NCBI RefSeq assembly: GCF_041260155.1
Contig: NC_091932.1
Location: 5,789,501-5,853,500 of the forward strand
Source: Ptychodera flava
Taxonomy: Eukaryota > Hemichordata > Enteropneusta > Ptychoderidae
Direction: 5' to 3'
Length of the DNA stretch: 64,000 nucleotides
Shown in pieces: positions 1 through 11,900 of this stretch (the stretch's first letter is position 1; each line of letters starts with the position of its first letter). The translations under genes and the position numbers were made by a program. Under the pieces are notes generated by a model. The model was not told the origin of the DNA, searched no databases, and was given only the letters and a program-made list of their open reading frames with translations.

Positions 1-80
1 AAAGTTTCGAAAATCTAACAAAGGGAATTTTTATAATAAATGCAGTCGACCGGCATTATTTTTATCGCCTGAGACCGTGA

Positions 81-185
81 CGTTTTACTTATCACCTAGG
101 CAAGTTAAAATCCAAGCTACTTTGAAATCCACGTGGATTTCAAAATGGCTTGGAATTTCAACTTGCTTAGGTTGTAAGAAAAACG
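81..185. repeat. Imperfect palindrome (foldback)
   Basis: The two halves are inverted copies meeting at a central CACGTG near 130-135, so the strand can fold into a stem of about 50 bp with a few mismatches. A single half-arm with the same order (cgtttttcttatcaccc, then ccaagcta.tttgaaatcc) recurs at about 2255-2312, and the bases before it (2220-2255) also resemble 30-75. I read both as pieces of one repeat family. The surrounding 1-990 holds no gene that I recognise; the open frame at 77-382 runs through this palindrome and matches no family I know. Confidence 0.6.
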
Positions 186-990
186 TTTCAGACGATGAAA
201 ATAACGCCAACTGTATTCATTACAATCCCTCTCCCATGATAGATTTTGCAAAACTTGAACACTACACGTCGTTAACTGTTCTCACTAACGGAAGACCATT
301 ACTATCAGTGTCAGCATTCAACAAGGTAATGAATATCCTGACCCAAATGTTTCCCGCGCGGAGTTTACACTGTACTATGTAATGGCCGTAGTACAGCAAC
401 CAGGAGTGCTAACACCAGTAATCAATCATCGCATATTCGTATGTAAATATCCAACACTACCCACTAAACGATGCCCCTTCTATTACCCAACGCGTTGCTA
501 TGGCGGCAGTCCATTCGCCGACCGTCGGAAGTGAGTGTACTCATGTACAGCTCACGGTGCGTTTTCGAATTCTGTGGATCCCAGATTGGTTTTTATCTCC
601 GAGTTTTACATTATATTGTTCACCAATTACTATTTTTTCATTTTTTTTAGATTAATGTTAGCGATCGTTTTCTAGTTTTCAAAAGCGTTAACTTTAAAGA
701 CAAACTCTAAGCTCGTTTTCTCTACTCGCCCAATGAAACATGAAAATTAGTGTAGTTTGTTCACCATTCCGCATTCTTCATCACGTCAACTCAGTATTCC
801 GAGATTTTCAGATAATTGCATGTGCATGTGTATAGGGAGTAGTATATTGCCACGCCAGGTTCTATAACGAAATAACTCTTCAGTGTCTGAATATGAAATA
901 AACATGATATGTTTTGTTGTAAACGTCAGTGAAGTGTAAGGGTAAGGTTTTCAGTCGACGCGCTGCAACTTTAACAGACTATGTTGACTG

Positions 991-2157
991 GGCTATTGAC
1001 AAAGGTTGAGACGACCCAAACTAGCCAAAATTAGCCAAACCACCATAAACCACCATAAACGACCCATATCATCAAGTAAACGACCTAAAATAAGCACAGG
1101 GATGAAATATGTCTCAGATTTCTGGAGAAACCGCCCCAAAAACGGCGAAAACCAGCCGGCATTTTCGATCATTGCAAATTCCTATACATGCCATCAACGA
1201 GTTTAAGGGGATCGGTTTGTTTCTTCAATAGAGGGCGCTGTGCAAGATGTTACTGCTTTTACAACGTAAAGTGTAGCACAGGGAATTTCCCCGTTGTCGT
1301 GTTTAGTGGCTTACCAAGGAATGAGATCAAAGTTTTTAGTTTATTACATTTTTACAGCTCATTCACATTTTTTTTGATACCAACATTAATTTATTTGAAT
1401 AAATTCTACAAACCAAATATTAAGATAACATGTGCCGTGGCCCTGGTTCCATACATGTACATACACATACCTGCATATATGTGCATGCATGCATGCATGC
1501 ATGCACACAAACATATATATGCGTGCATGCAGGTTACCATGGAAAGTTGAAGATCTAGCAAATAACAGATTAAGTGGGTGGTCGCTTTAAAAAAACAGCG
1601 CCCTCACATGGCCATATTGATACAAGGGCATATTACAGGAAACATGCATGTCTACATTTATATGTGGAGACACACACACATACATACATACATACATACA
1701 TACATACATACATACATACATACATACATACACATATACATGCATGCATGCATATACACACACATACATACATACATACATACATACATACATACATACA
1801 TACATACATACATACATACATACATACATTCGTCAATTATGCCCCACTAGCACTGCACTGCACAAAGTTTGAAAAAGCGCCCTCCTTCGGTGAGCCCAGT
1901 TACGATGCTGAAGTTATTTTCGTTTTCAGTTGTGTCATCGAAATGAGCCCCACAACTTGGTAATTGATAGTACCAACAACATGGCTGCCCGCAATTCTGT
2001 CGACGGTTTCTCCAGAAGGTGGAGTTTTATTGTATCCCTGAATACCTAGAATGTTTGTTTTAGGTCGTTTACTTGATGATATGGGTCGTTTTTGGTGGTT
2101 TATGCTGGTTTGGCTAATTTTGGCTAGTTTGGGTCGTCTCAACCTTTGTCAATAGCC
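991..2157. mobile_element. Non-autonomous DNA transposon with ~105-bp terminal inverted repeats
   Basis: The left end starts ggctattgacaaaggttgag and the right end is its inverse. The inverted arms run about 991-1097 and 2050-2157 with few mismatches. The element is flanked by an identical 8-bp direct repeat, gttgactg, at 983-990 and 2158-2165, which looks like a target-site duplication. No transposase is visible; the middle holds a (TACA)n microsatellite. An 8-bp duplication fits the hAT or P superfamilies, but such long arms are also seen in other groups, so the superfamily is left open. Confidence 0.75.
1671..1828. repeat. (TACA)n microsatellite
   Basis: CA-rich and TACA tetranucleotide repeats, interrupted by a short tgcatgca block, inside the inverted-repeat element at 991-2157. 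The His/Tyr/Ile/Thr-repeat reading frames through it are artefacts of the repeat. Confidence 0.95.
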
Positions 2158-3552
2158 GTTGACTGGCGTGGCAGAGTGAACGCCAAGAGGGTAAATTGTT
2201 GCAAAATCTATCGAAAGAGTGTTTGAAATGAATGCAGTTGGCGTTTTTTTTATCGCCCGAAACGTTTTTCTTATCACCCAGGCACGTTGTAATTCCAAGC
2301 TATTTTGAAATCCACTATAAATGAATATATACCGGATTTATTCAGTTTTTAACAATGGCAATAATCGTTATACACAACATAGGCTATGTTTACAAGTTGT
2401 GCATCAGGTATTTTGACAGGCAGTTTAGAGGGTAATACGAAAGTGTGGCAAATAAAACAAACGTAACAAAAAATAAATCGGATTTAAATGCAGTGTTGTA
2501 TGAGGTATGAGGGCCCCTTCGAAGCCGGGTGCCGGGTAAATAACCCGGCTGTTTTGCATTTTTTCCCGGCTACTTTTAACGTCATTAGATTATTTTTATA
2601 GACCTGTAATTTCGGGATTGCACCGCCAGCTGTTAGACGGCACACGTACGATTAGCAGTTTCGCGACCTCTTTCCCCTGCATGGAACTGCAAAAACATAA
2701 AACAGTTTCTAAATACCTGTTTGTGGCTTTTTGAGCCCGATCTTTTATTTGTTAAATTGTGTGATTGGCTGATGGACGCGCTTATGGTATTGTCTTTGTT
2801 AAGAGCAGTGTAATTGGGTTGATTAGTATGAAGGTCATCTTATGTCATGATTTTTAACGATGGCGTCAAAAAGAAATGTGGCGTCGGCTACTGGCACACC
2901 CGGCGGTGGCAGTCCCCGGGTTGGTGGGTACCAATGCTTGTTACCCAAGTTTGAAAAGTACCCCCTTTCCTAGAATATTTCTGAGAAAAACACCCCCTAT
3001 TTGTGGCAAATATGAGCTAGTTTTCCGCCGCCGGGCTGGCTGCCAACGTCACGGTCACTACGACTATGATCTTCTCAACAAATCAAGTTATTCTCAGAGC
3101 AATACCGACGCATTTTCTAGATTTCAAAAAAAATGAGCTAGAACTGATTTTTTAGAAGCAACTGTTTATTTGAATGGATAGTTTTTTCATTGATTATTTT
3201 TACGTACTAGAATCCACGGTCACAGGTATGTGTGTTGCCGACCGTTGCCGAGCGGCGCATCATCGTCACGGCTCACGGCTTCACCGTGGCGCTGATCCCC
3301 TGTTGCTTGAGACAATAGGACAATACGTCGTGAATTCCGGCATGGGTTCAATTTCACTGCGCCTCTCCATGTTCTCCGCATGTTGGGTTGCCCGATAGTG
3401 TATTTCGATGGACCCTCTGAATTATTTTTTTTCACGGACTCGTGGAGCAAATTTGAAAGAAAATAGAGTTGTTTCCTTCCGACGCCATGCTGCATATCAG
3501 TTTTGATCAAATTTGGGGACAGCGAGACGCGATGATCGTGCGCGGTTTGCAT

Positions 3553-3770
3553 TCAATTTGTTGCAACATTTCTGTCAATCACTCACTTTGTGTCATAAGT
3601 TGCAGAAACTGTCGCTAGCCTGAAAATTACAACGTAGTAAGTTCATAGGCACAGCTGACATGGTAACGTGCCTCTGACTCGACGATGCCGATTTTGCAGA
3701 CTACACTCAGAGAATCCGAAACCTTTCACACAAAATGAGTGATTGACAGAAATGTTGTAACAAATTTAAT
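3553..3770. repeat. Inverted repeat pair (~42-bp arms)
   Basis: The arm at about 3553-3596 contains catttctgtcaatcactca and its inverted copy lies at about 3728-3770 (gagtgattgacagaaatg), with about 130 bp between. It lies inside the hAT-like element and is probably an independent insertion or a foldback terminus. Confidence 0.6.
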
Positions 3771-3854
3771 GTCAAGCGGGCACTCATCTCGTCTGGTTTT
3801 CGCCTAAGCTCAGTCGCGGAGAGTGCTTTCGCAAACATTTTACTATTATCGTTT

Positions 3855-3974
3855 GCGTATAGAAACTCATAACAATGAAAAAATGCGTAGAGACTCAATC
3901 CAATGCGTAATATTATTACGCATTGGATCGACTCTCTACGCCTTTTTTCATTGTTATGAGTTTTCAAAATACGC
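3855..3974. repeat. ~60-bp-arm near-perfect palindrome
   Basis: The left arm (3855-3912) and right arm (3913-3974) are inverted copies joined at a taatatta centre with almost no loop. Shared blocks are actcataacaatgaaaaa, gcgtagaga and atccaatgcgtaata, with only a few mismatches and a small indel. The open frames here on both strands repeat the same peptide because of the palindrome and are not genes. Confidence 0.85.
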
Positions 3975-4318
3975 ATTTTTTTTTCGTAAGTGCGAACACT
4001 GTTACAGTGAATTATCTCACCGATGTTTTTCTTAACAAAAGCGAATGTGTTTTGTTTTGTTGAAGGTGAGCCACGTCTAAGACACACAACAAAAGTACTG
4101 TCTCAGCTAAATGTCACCTCAGATGCCACCAGAGAACACCATTTCCACTCCAAAATTTCATTTTTTCGCCTTGTGAGAGGGGGACACCCCCTCTCGCGCT
4201 CTCCCCCCTCGTTCGCTACGCTCACTCGCCGCTCGGTCGCTTCGTTCCCTCGCACTCCACCCGTCTACTTTCTTAAATAACCCGGCTACTTTCAAATATA
4301 AGGACAACACTGTAAATG

Positions 4319-4990
4319 GAGATGCAGTGCGTCAAGACAGCGCAATTTCGGCGCCAGCGAGACTATCTACAGGGTGTAGGGAAGGACATATACTGGCTAC
4401 TGTGCACAGTTAATAGACGAGGAACAAATTAGGAAACTTGCACGGTTCATGTAAGAAAGAAACTAGTATGTTGATTTCGAATATCTGTTTTTACGCATGA
4501 TTTGATGAAATGTCTATTTACGAGAAAAGTTAATAACTTTTGTAGAAATCCCATAGATATGAAAGCTTGGGGGGAAAGTGAAAAACTTTGAAATTTGAAA
4601 TTTATACAATTTAAATGAGTCAGCCTGTAGATGTTGAATTATGACAAGTTTCTTTACAGACGTTTAATAATCTGTGTCTGGCGAAAAATGAATGGTAAAA
4701 CGTCACAACTCAGAATTTACATGGGTAACATAAATGGTGTAGTTCTGACATCCTCTGAAATGTATTATAAGGTTTTTAGGAAGAGTGGTATTTTTTTGTT
4801 ACTTTTAGATCAAGTCTGCATCCACGGAGACTCTAGCTTTCCAATACTTTTTAACTATCCTACACCTACAGCATAGCTATTTATATTTTCATTAAAAAGC
4901 AAACAAATAATTGCCATTGATTTACTACATGTCAAACAGAACTTCTAGTCATTGCAAGAAATAAATTTTCGTAAGTTGAATAAAATGGTA
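4319..4990. other. No gene seen
   Basis: AT-rich sequence between the hAT-like element and the LINE tail. I see no conserved domain, splice-bounded exon or tandem repeat here. It would be the expected place for ectodomain exons of receptor copy A, but no Thr-rich stalk, CUB or WSC remnant is readable. Confidence 0.5.
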
Positions 4991-4994
4991 GGAA

Positions 4995-6145
4995 TAATCA
5001 ATCAATCAATCAATCAATAAATCTTTATTAACCCATGACTGGGCAATTGACATTGCAGCAGTGACAAACACAGTACATCAATAAAAAAACATGACAAACT
5101 AAAAAAGGTTAAAATACCAAACAGCACATCCAATAAGTAAAAATCACAGAGAGATAAAAGAAGTATATTTAAAAACTAGTTCAATCTATTCAGTTGACCA
5201 ATAGCTCTGTTGATAAAAAAGTTTTTGGTTCTATTGGTTTTAAAAGCCTGTACTCTGAAACGGCAGCCGGATGGTAGCAAGTCAAACTCGTTTTGTAGAG
5301 GGTGCTGAAACTTGGAATGTATGATGGAATTCCCTTTACGTAAAACATGTTTCTCGTACAAGTCAGTGGGGCCCACTTGTTGTTCTCCGATAATATTGCT
5401 GCAGACTTTAACTATCTTACTAATTCTGTTTCTGTTCTTAACATTTAAATTGCCATACCAGCAGACCATTGAAAAAGTGCAAATACTCTCAATATAAGAT
5501 TTATAAAATAACGTCATCAGAGACTTATTTACATTAAATTGGTTCAACTTCCTCAGGAAAAACACACGTTGTTGACCTTTACTACAAATAGCATCGACAT
5601 TGTCATCCCAGCATAACTTATCATCCACTGTAGAGCCAAGATAATTGTACTTGCTGACTATCTCAATTTCGGAGCCGTCTATAACTGTTGGCTCCGGAGA
5701 AGATTTGCTCCTTCTGAAATCAATACACATGTCTTTTGTTTTACCAACATTCAATTGTAAAAATGATCTATTACACCATTCGATAAAATCATCTACTATG
5801 GGACCGTGGCCGGTCTCACAGTTATTCAATAAACTGACAATAGCCGAGTCGTCGGCAAACTTCAGAATATGTCTGTTCACATGTTGACTTCTACAGTCGT
5901 CAGTGTACAATATGTATAGCAGGGGAGATAGAACACAACCTTGAGGTGAACCCGTAGATGTAAAACGCATTTTTGACATACACCTGTTGACCCTCACACA
6001 CTGAGATCTATTTGTTAAAAAATCTAAAATCCACCCGACTAATTTAAAATGCAAATTGAAACGTGACATGAGTTTCTCGGCGAGCAGGTGCGGTTGAATG
6101 GTGTTAAATGCCGAGGAAAAGTCAACGAAATATAAGAACCCTTAA
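4995..6145 (-). mobile_element. 5'-truncated LINE (jockey/CR1/L2-like)
   Basis: The element runs on the minus strand. It begins abruptly inside the reverse-transcriptase frame near 6141 and ends at a (attg)n tail (plus strand atcaatcaatcaatcaa at 4998-5016), preceded by an AATAAAG-containing 3' UTR of about 160 bases. 5' truncation with a simple-repeat 3' tail is the usual result of target-primed reverse transcription. It sits in the 5' flank or an upstream intron of receptor copy A. Confidence 0.85.
5176..6141 (-). pseudogene. LINE reverse transcriptase, C-terminal part
   Basis: An open frame on the minus strand encodes the second half of a non-LTR retrotransposon polymerase. The metal-binding motif A is present just before the first internal Met as FVDFSSAFNTIQPHLL. 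The motif GSPQGCVLSPLLYILYTDDC follows, then the catalytic FADDSAIV. After these come the thumb region and the usual C-terminal tail of jockey/CR1/L2-type enzymes (QLNVGKTKDMCIDFRR). The upstream fingers domain and endonuclease are missing, and a TAA lies directly before the frame, so this is a dead, 5'-truncated copy. The retained frame has no internal stop, which suggests a fairly recent insertion. Confidence 0.9.
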
Positions 6146-6818
6146 TGATGACAATCGGTGTAGCCTTGCACCATTGTTGCCAATAAAATCTATTTAAATA
6201 CTGGAGACATTTTGACTGAACTTTTTGTCTCGATTGTCTTGCTTGGCCTTACAGATGTGAGGCGATACCTCTGCTGCAACGAGCGCAAAACTGGTTATAA
6301 GAGCCTGACCAAGAGCAACTTTATGGCTCATTAATCATGAGCAATAAGTATTCATGCTTAGATTTTGAGGTATTTCCAGGGACCATGAATTGATAGTACA
6401 AGTTATCCCGTCACTGCGAATGTGTCTGAGTTTATTGGTTGGAAAGTGCCGTAATGTTGCACCAGGGCGGACGATTTCCATGACAACAGTCTAATCTGAG
6501 TAATAATGGACACTCATCTGCAAAGGTCGAGAGCAAAGTTAACGAAGCAACAGGAGTGAGCGCAATGATTGAATTTGATAGACTATTTATGCCGATGAAA
6601 AGCAAGATGTCAGACACCGATGTTGTATATTGCATTTTAGTATGTAATATTCCAGACGCTTATAGGAACGTCATGTTTGGACAAGTCACTGTTGCACATC
6701 CTCGCCAGTAAGTCGACCGACTAGCTCTTACTACTGATAGAATTTAAAGATTGGAACTTACAAATATGAGTACGCCTTCGGTTATTCTATTCAATAATAT
6801 TTCTTTATCTTTACACAG
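6146..6818. other. Intronic or flanking sequence of copy A, no exon seen
   Basis: Lies between the LINE and the TM exon of receptor copy A. I see no stalk, CUB or other extracellular exon. The end (about 6795-6818, ttctttatctttacacag) is a pyrimidine tract plus splice acceptor for the TM exon. Confidence 0.5.
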
Positions 6819-7272
6819 GCATGCTTATTCTGTCTGTCGGCGTCACAGTAATGGCTATTATGACAGGTATTGCCATCATCCTGGTAATTATCATCTGGCG
6901 AAAAAGAAGGTAAGCCCATTATTAAGTATGTACGAGCACTTAAAGGTAAAAACTAGTGTGAGGAAGTCAGTACGTGTCTTGTGATCATATGTTTCATGAA
7001 ACCACTAAGTGTTCAGCTGAATCTCTAACATTTGTGATCTCCATAGCAACAAAGTGCTTGGAATACGTGGACAGAGGAATAACGTTTCCTTTGCTTTAAT
7101 TTTGTCTGTTTGTAGAGAGCATACTCGGGAAGAAACATCGCCCTCAGCTGTTTCAGGAGAGGTTGAAGTGAGGGATGGTGTTGGTCAAGGCGATTTAGTT
7201 TACACATCGCTAAGATTGGACGAAATACCACCAAGTAATTATGAAAAGTTAGAGAAAGAAGGAGCAATTTAG
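6819..7272 (+). CDS. Receptor copy A, 3' end: TM helix and ITAM-like tail (partial)
   Basis: Two exons are supported: 6819-6909 (acceptor tttacacag, donor gtaagc) and 7116-7272 (acceptor tttgtag, stop TAG). Entry phase is 1 and the joining intron is phase 2, exactly as in copies B-D. The first exon encodes a hydrophobic helix (SVGVTVMAIMTGIAIILVII) followed by the stop-transfer WRKRR. The tail is about 52 residues and carries DLVYTSL and, nine residues after its YTSL, YEKL. This fits the immunoreceptor activation motif pattern (acidic residue at -3, YxxL, spacer, YxxL), and each half also fits the inhibitory consensus (L/S-x-Y-x-x-L). Ectodomain exons are not visible upstream, where transposons have inserted, so the gene is either truncated or begins before the window. 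Signalling is inferred from motifs only. Confidence 0.7.
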
Positions 7273-8883
7273 AGCGGTATTAGCTATTGCAACTCGTGAT
7301 GTGTTTTATTTACTAATCTTCAGATTGTAAAATATAGTTTCTTCATTTGTACTTCGATAATCACGTCGAAATAGAAATGTTAAACTCGTGAATACTGTCT
7401 ACGTACACAGTAACAATTGATGACGACTGAATTTTAGTCTACTTTCTTTTTGTTATAAACAAGAAGTAAATTTTACCATCCCATTTCTGCTTGAAAGTTG
7501 TTGAGTATATTCGATAGTGTACCACGGCAGACTTTGTTGTAATCTGATGTTCCTTATTACTGCTTTACTAATCAGTGAAACTATGTTTAGCATAACAATT
7601 TGTCAGCTACCCAAAATGTGATAACAAACTGAAAGACATCAAACATAAGAGCATGTACTGTGTTCTCGATTCAAGTAATTCCGAGTCACCCATGATATTG
7701 CATGAAGTTACACAGTGTCATTGGATTTGATTTATTCTGCAGAAAGTCATCCTTTAGTTTTTAAGTTGGGTAGACAAGTTTGTCGGCAAGTTAGACAAGC
7801 CAGTACAGGAAAAACAACATGACCTGGCATGACGTCACGAAAATCATTCATTATTTCATCCCCGTCCTATATTCCATTCTCAGTGTCCCGCGTAAGTTTG
7901 TTTTAAACATCCTGAAAAGAACTTAAGCCTTTGTGGAAAGTTCAATATTTGAGTTGTTCACGTTTCTACAATGTTTTCTCCAACGTTAACCACTCTCACA
8001 AAGTAGTAGTAGTACCATGTTCTGCAATGATATAAATAGTGATACGGTCTCCGTGAACCCATTTCTCGACACAGTAGGACGAGTAAGCATGGTGTACAGT
8101 GCCATCGATTTCACATCTGACTTCGGAGTGTGCAAACAAAAACAGTTATCACAAAGATATGCATGTATGATGGAGGGGGTTATTATAATTATTATATGAA
8201 GTTTGAACACTATCACACTGTATTCTTATTTTTGAGCCCGTGTTTTGACTGGTGGCAGCAGAACTGGTCAAAATACGTATGCATCACCGTGACTCAAATA
8301 AGAAGCGATATAATCCTCATTGTGTCATTATCCAAGCATCAATTAACATCAGATAATGATATGTATAATTGAATATAATTTTAAGAGATACAGAGAAGTA
8401 CCGAGAGTAAGGAGAGTTAACATTTTATGCTTCATCCAAGACTGTAGTTTGTTTTACATTTTTTCATTCTGTCATTATAATTGTTGATTTTGGAAAGTTT
8501 CCGATGGAAGATAAATATATTTGTAAATAGATAAAATATGTATGGTTACATGTAAGGGTGCTCTAGTCATCTTTGAAAGTTTTTGTGAGGAGAAAATTCC
8601 GTATTTCGTGATTCTGGTAATGAAATTAATTAATTAAAACGAGTTTTTATTTGAAAAGATTTGTCAGTCTAAATAATTATGTTTAGACTAGTTTTTACCA
8701 TGACTATATTAAATGTTATCAGTCTATTTAAGACACTGATTTTATAAGACATGGATTTTTCTTTATTTCAACAATGTTGTACCATGGTGCTGCCATACGT
8801 CGGTGTCATACAGTGTGCTAAAAATATTTGTGCCACAAATTTGTAAAATTGATGAACATTAATGTATGACTTCATTTATGCAG

Positions 8884-8908
8884 AATAAATTGATCTAAAA
8901 AGAATAAA
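8884..8908 (+). terminator. Candidate polyadenylation signals of copy A
   Basis: AATAAA at 8884-8889 and 8903-8908, about 1.6 kb after the stop codon. The same aligned position in copies B and C also has an AATAAA, which supports a long shared 3' UTR for the family. Confidence 0.5.
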
Positions 8909-8929
8909 ATGTATTAAAGCAATGTATCT

Positions 8930-11900
8930 GTCAGTTAAATTATATCTATATTGGTGATTGTTCTATATTTCGAATATCTCCCGGTTATAGGAAATATGCC
9001 TCTTATACAAATACTATATACTCAAGACAGTCATCTGGTTGATCAATAGCCTACGCTCATAATACCACAGAAATCACCTTCTTGTTCGCTATTACCATTT
9101 CTGATGGAATCCAAATCATTTGTCAATTGTTTAAATCAGGCGGGTTTAAAAGATCCTTGTCAAAGAGCACTGAGTTTATTGATATGTCGGAAACAGCGAC
9201 AACGGGGCAGTGTGTATTGCACTGTTCTAAGTAAACACTGAGTTGCGTCATATGACATGAATGTTTCTGTTTTGTCTCCGATCACAGTACGACAAGCCTA
9301 TTTTATGCAAAAATAAAACGGTCAAAATTATCGAAATTGACTTTGAGCCTGGGAAGTCATTATTCCATGCGTAAACGGAGATAGCTAAGTCAGAATAAAT
9401 CCACTCGTGAGTTTGTATGCTTAACGCCATGAACGCTCTAGCCAGTGCCTGTTTCTTTTTGCTACTATTGGTCTCGGTATCAATTTCGCTTCCAAATGAT
9501 CGATAACTTATGAATAATTCAGGTGAGAAATAACAGTCTGGTTTTCTTGTGGCAACTTGGAAAGTGTTGCATTACCTTCAATTTCCAACACGTATTAGGT
9601 TTTGTGCTGAGATCAGCACCATATAAAATCTATCTTATGAGCAAACTAGTACGAGGGATCCCCATTGTAAAAGAAGAGAACTTGCTCATCACTTTTTGTA
9701 AAAGGGCGACTTGGATAGTTGACTTTGACAGTGCTCAGCTGACCAGCTCTAGGAAACATGTTTTCTATGGTCAGGAATGATGAAAGCCTGAATTTTCGAA
9801 TATGTGGACACACCTGATAGTATTAGGTACTTAACACGACACAGAACGCTTTTCAATGATCAGAAGTATCCCGTCATTTATCCATGATTAAAGCTTGGAG
9901 AATGTAATCAGTAGCCGCTGTGATTTTCATTGATGGCCCAGTTATTTGGCTCTATACCTGATGAATTAGCATCTATAAAATTTCGTGGGGCATGTCTATC
10001 GTCCATATATATTGCAGGCATGGGACACCTAACATTCTTGCAGTGCTAGTCATATACAACTCAATGTGTGGTAGATGTAGGCAGACAATTTCCACCTAAA
10101 GGGTAAAGTGATATTTATATACCAACGACCCGAATCACTGGAAACCAAAGTACGCCCTCTCGTCTTCCTTGATCAAAACTTGGTAATGACCGCCTTTGTC
10201 ATCTCACTTCAATTGGTATTCTTCTTGTTTCTCCTACATAGAAACCTCAATTAATTTATCTATATTTAAAAGATATATCGGCGATAGATAGAATTCAGGA
10301 ATCGTCTATGTATGCACATGCGTGGTTTGGGTTTTACTGCTATTGGCACAATTCAGTGTGGGTGTCTCTGCAACCTCACCACAGACTGAAATTGTTTCAC
10401 TTTGGAGTCTGCCAGCGATTGTTTGTGATATAAGTGCTGCGAATGTTTGGTACGAGGGACTGCTAGCAAATAATTTGTTTCTGGGGATGAGGGATCAGAT
10501 TATTTGCATCTCTTACATGTACCCTAAAAATAGCTGACAAATTATGACATGCAAACTATTTTGCTAAACCTATCCATAATTCGAGTTGGATAATCTGAAG
10601 CTACCAACAATTTTTGCCATATTTCTCTTCATGGTTACGTATTTCTCCAGTGACAAACTCTTGTGGATTTCGAAATTACTGAGGTGATTCTCTTTGCGAC
10701 ATCGTATATCTTGGTAGGCTTTCGAAGGGCGCCCTCATGATACACCCACGAATACAACTTTTCGGAGCAGAGGTACCCAGGGTCAGTTTCCTAGACGTGG
10801 GCGTGAACTGAAAGATAGACGAAAATAATATGTAAACGATAATTTTTTTCTGAAGGGCGCCCAAAATAAGGCGAGGCTACATGGGATAGGCTGCCTATGG
10901 TCAGGGTTACGGTAAACTAAATGTAAAGAGATTGAAAATCATTTGGGTACTAAAAAGTTGCAAAAGTCTTTAAAATTTATTGCAAATATTTTTTTTTTTA
11001 ATTTGCCGGGGATATATAAAAACATACCCAAGGACAATTCTGCTCTTAGCGGACATCAGTGACGATGCACCGTCAGGGCAATGGTGTATTACAACCAGCA
11101 AACTATATGTTGTACCATAGCCTAAAAGGGCTGATATCCCCAGTAGATGTTTTGACAAATTAGAATCCAACGATATGCAAGTCATATATTTATGTACAAA
11201 CTATAAATGAAGTATAGATAATGTAAAACAGGTTCTGTCCGCCCCCCTCGCAGTCAGTGATGCTACGACCCTGACACGAGTATTCTGAGCTGAACACAAC
11301 ATACGATCGCAACGCCAAAGAGAAGCATACGAAAGTGCAGATTTATTCACAAGCACAGTTTTTTTTTTTCTTTACACAAGCCCTGATGGAATTAAATCAT
11401 ATACGTAACAGTAATTCAAGATGATGCAACCGTTGCCAAGTCTACCAATTTAAGCGTGAGGTCAAGAACAATGTGTCAGGTGCATTAGCTTTTTCTAGGG
11501 CGTCATCTACTGATTCAGTTTCTGTTTACTCGTGCAGCTTTTCGTTTATTTTTTTTCCTTCGTGTCTCCAACTTTCCAACCGGTTTGCATTTCTGTTAGC
11601 CGGAGCTCCACTTGCAGGCCCAGGGTTACGTTCAGATGGTGAAGTGGCGCCCAGCTTTGCTCCAGTAACGATGGATTGCATGCCACTTAGACCAAGCCAG
11701 GTCTGTAGAACCCCAACAACAAACGCCCGGCCTGCTGTTGGATTGTCAAGCGATCGCACCTATGGGCTAGTGTATTGCGAGGGAAGGAATGATCACAGGT
11801 CGCTACTTTCCTTTCACACCAAGACAAATGTACATGCTCACGGATATCCCTTCGTGATGTGACACAAACCCGTAAACATACAGGTGTAAGGCACATTTAA

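Larger units (their letters stand above)
2491..4312. mobile_element. hAT-like decayed element
   Basis: The ends are cagtgttgta at 2491 and acaacactg at 4304-4312, an inverted pair of the CAGTGTTG type common at hAT termini. Both are flanked by TAAATG (2485-2490 and 4313-4318). Subterminal copies of an aacccggcta motif lie near 2540-2575 and 4276-4290. A short frame from an ATG at 2860 (M-A-S-K-R-N..., stopping after roughly 40 codons) might be a transposase start, but no hAT catalytic core is readable. The interior has been invaded by other inverted repeats. The flanking repeat is 6 bp rather than the usual 8, so the duplication may have mutated or the boundary be slightly off. Confidence 0.55.

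Noticed and set aside
1574..1963. 129-codon His/Tyr-rich frame that could be taken for a metal-binding protein
   Set aside because: It is the (TACA)n microsatellite inside a transposon.
3707..4087. 126-codon minus-strand frame
   Set aside because: It runs through the palindrome at 3855-3974 and matches no family.
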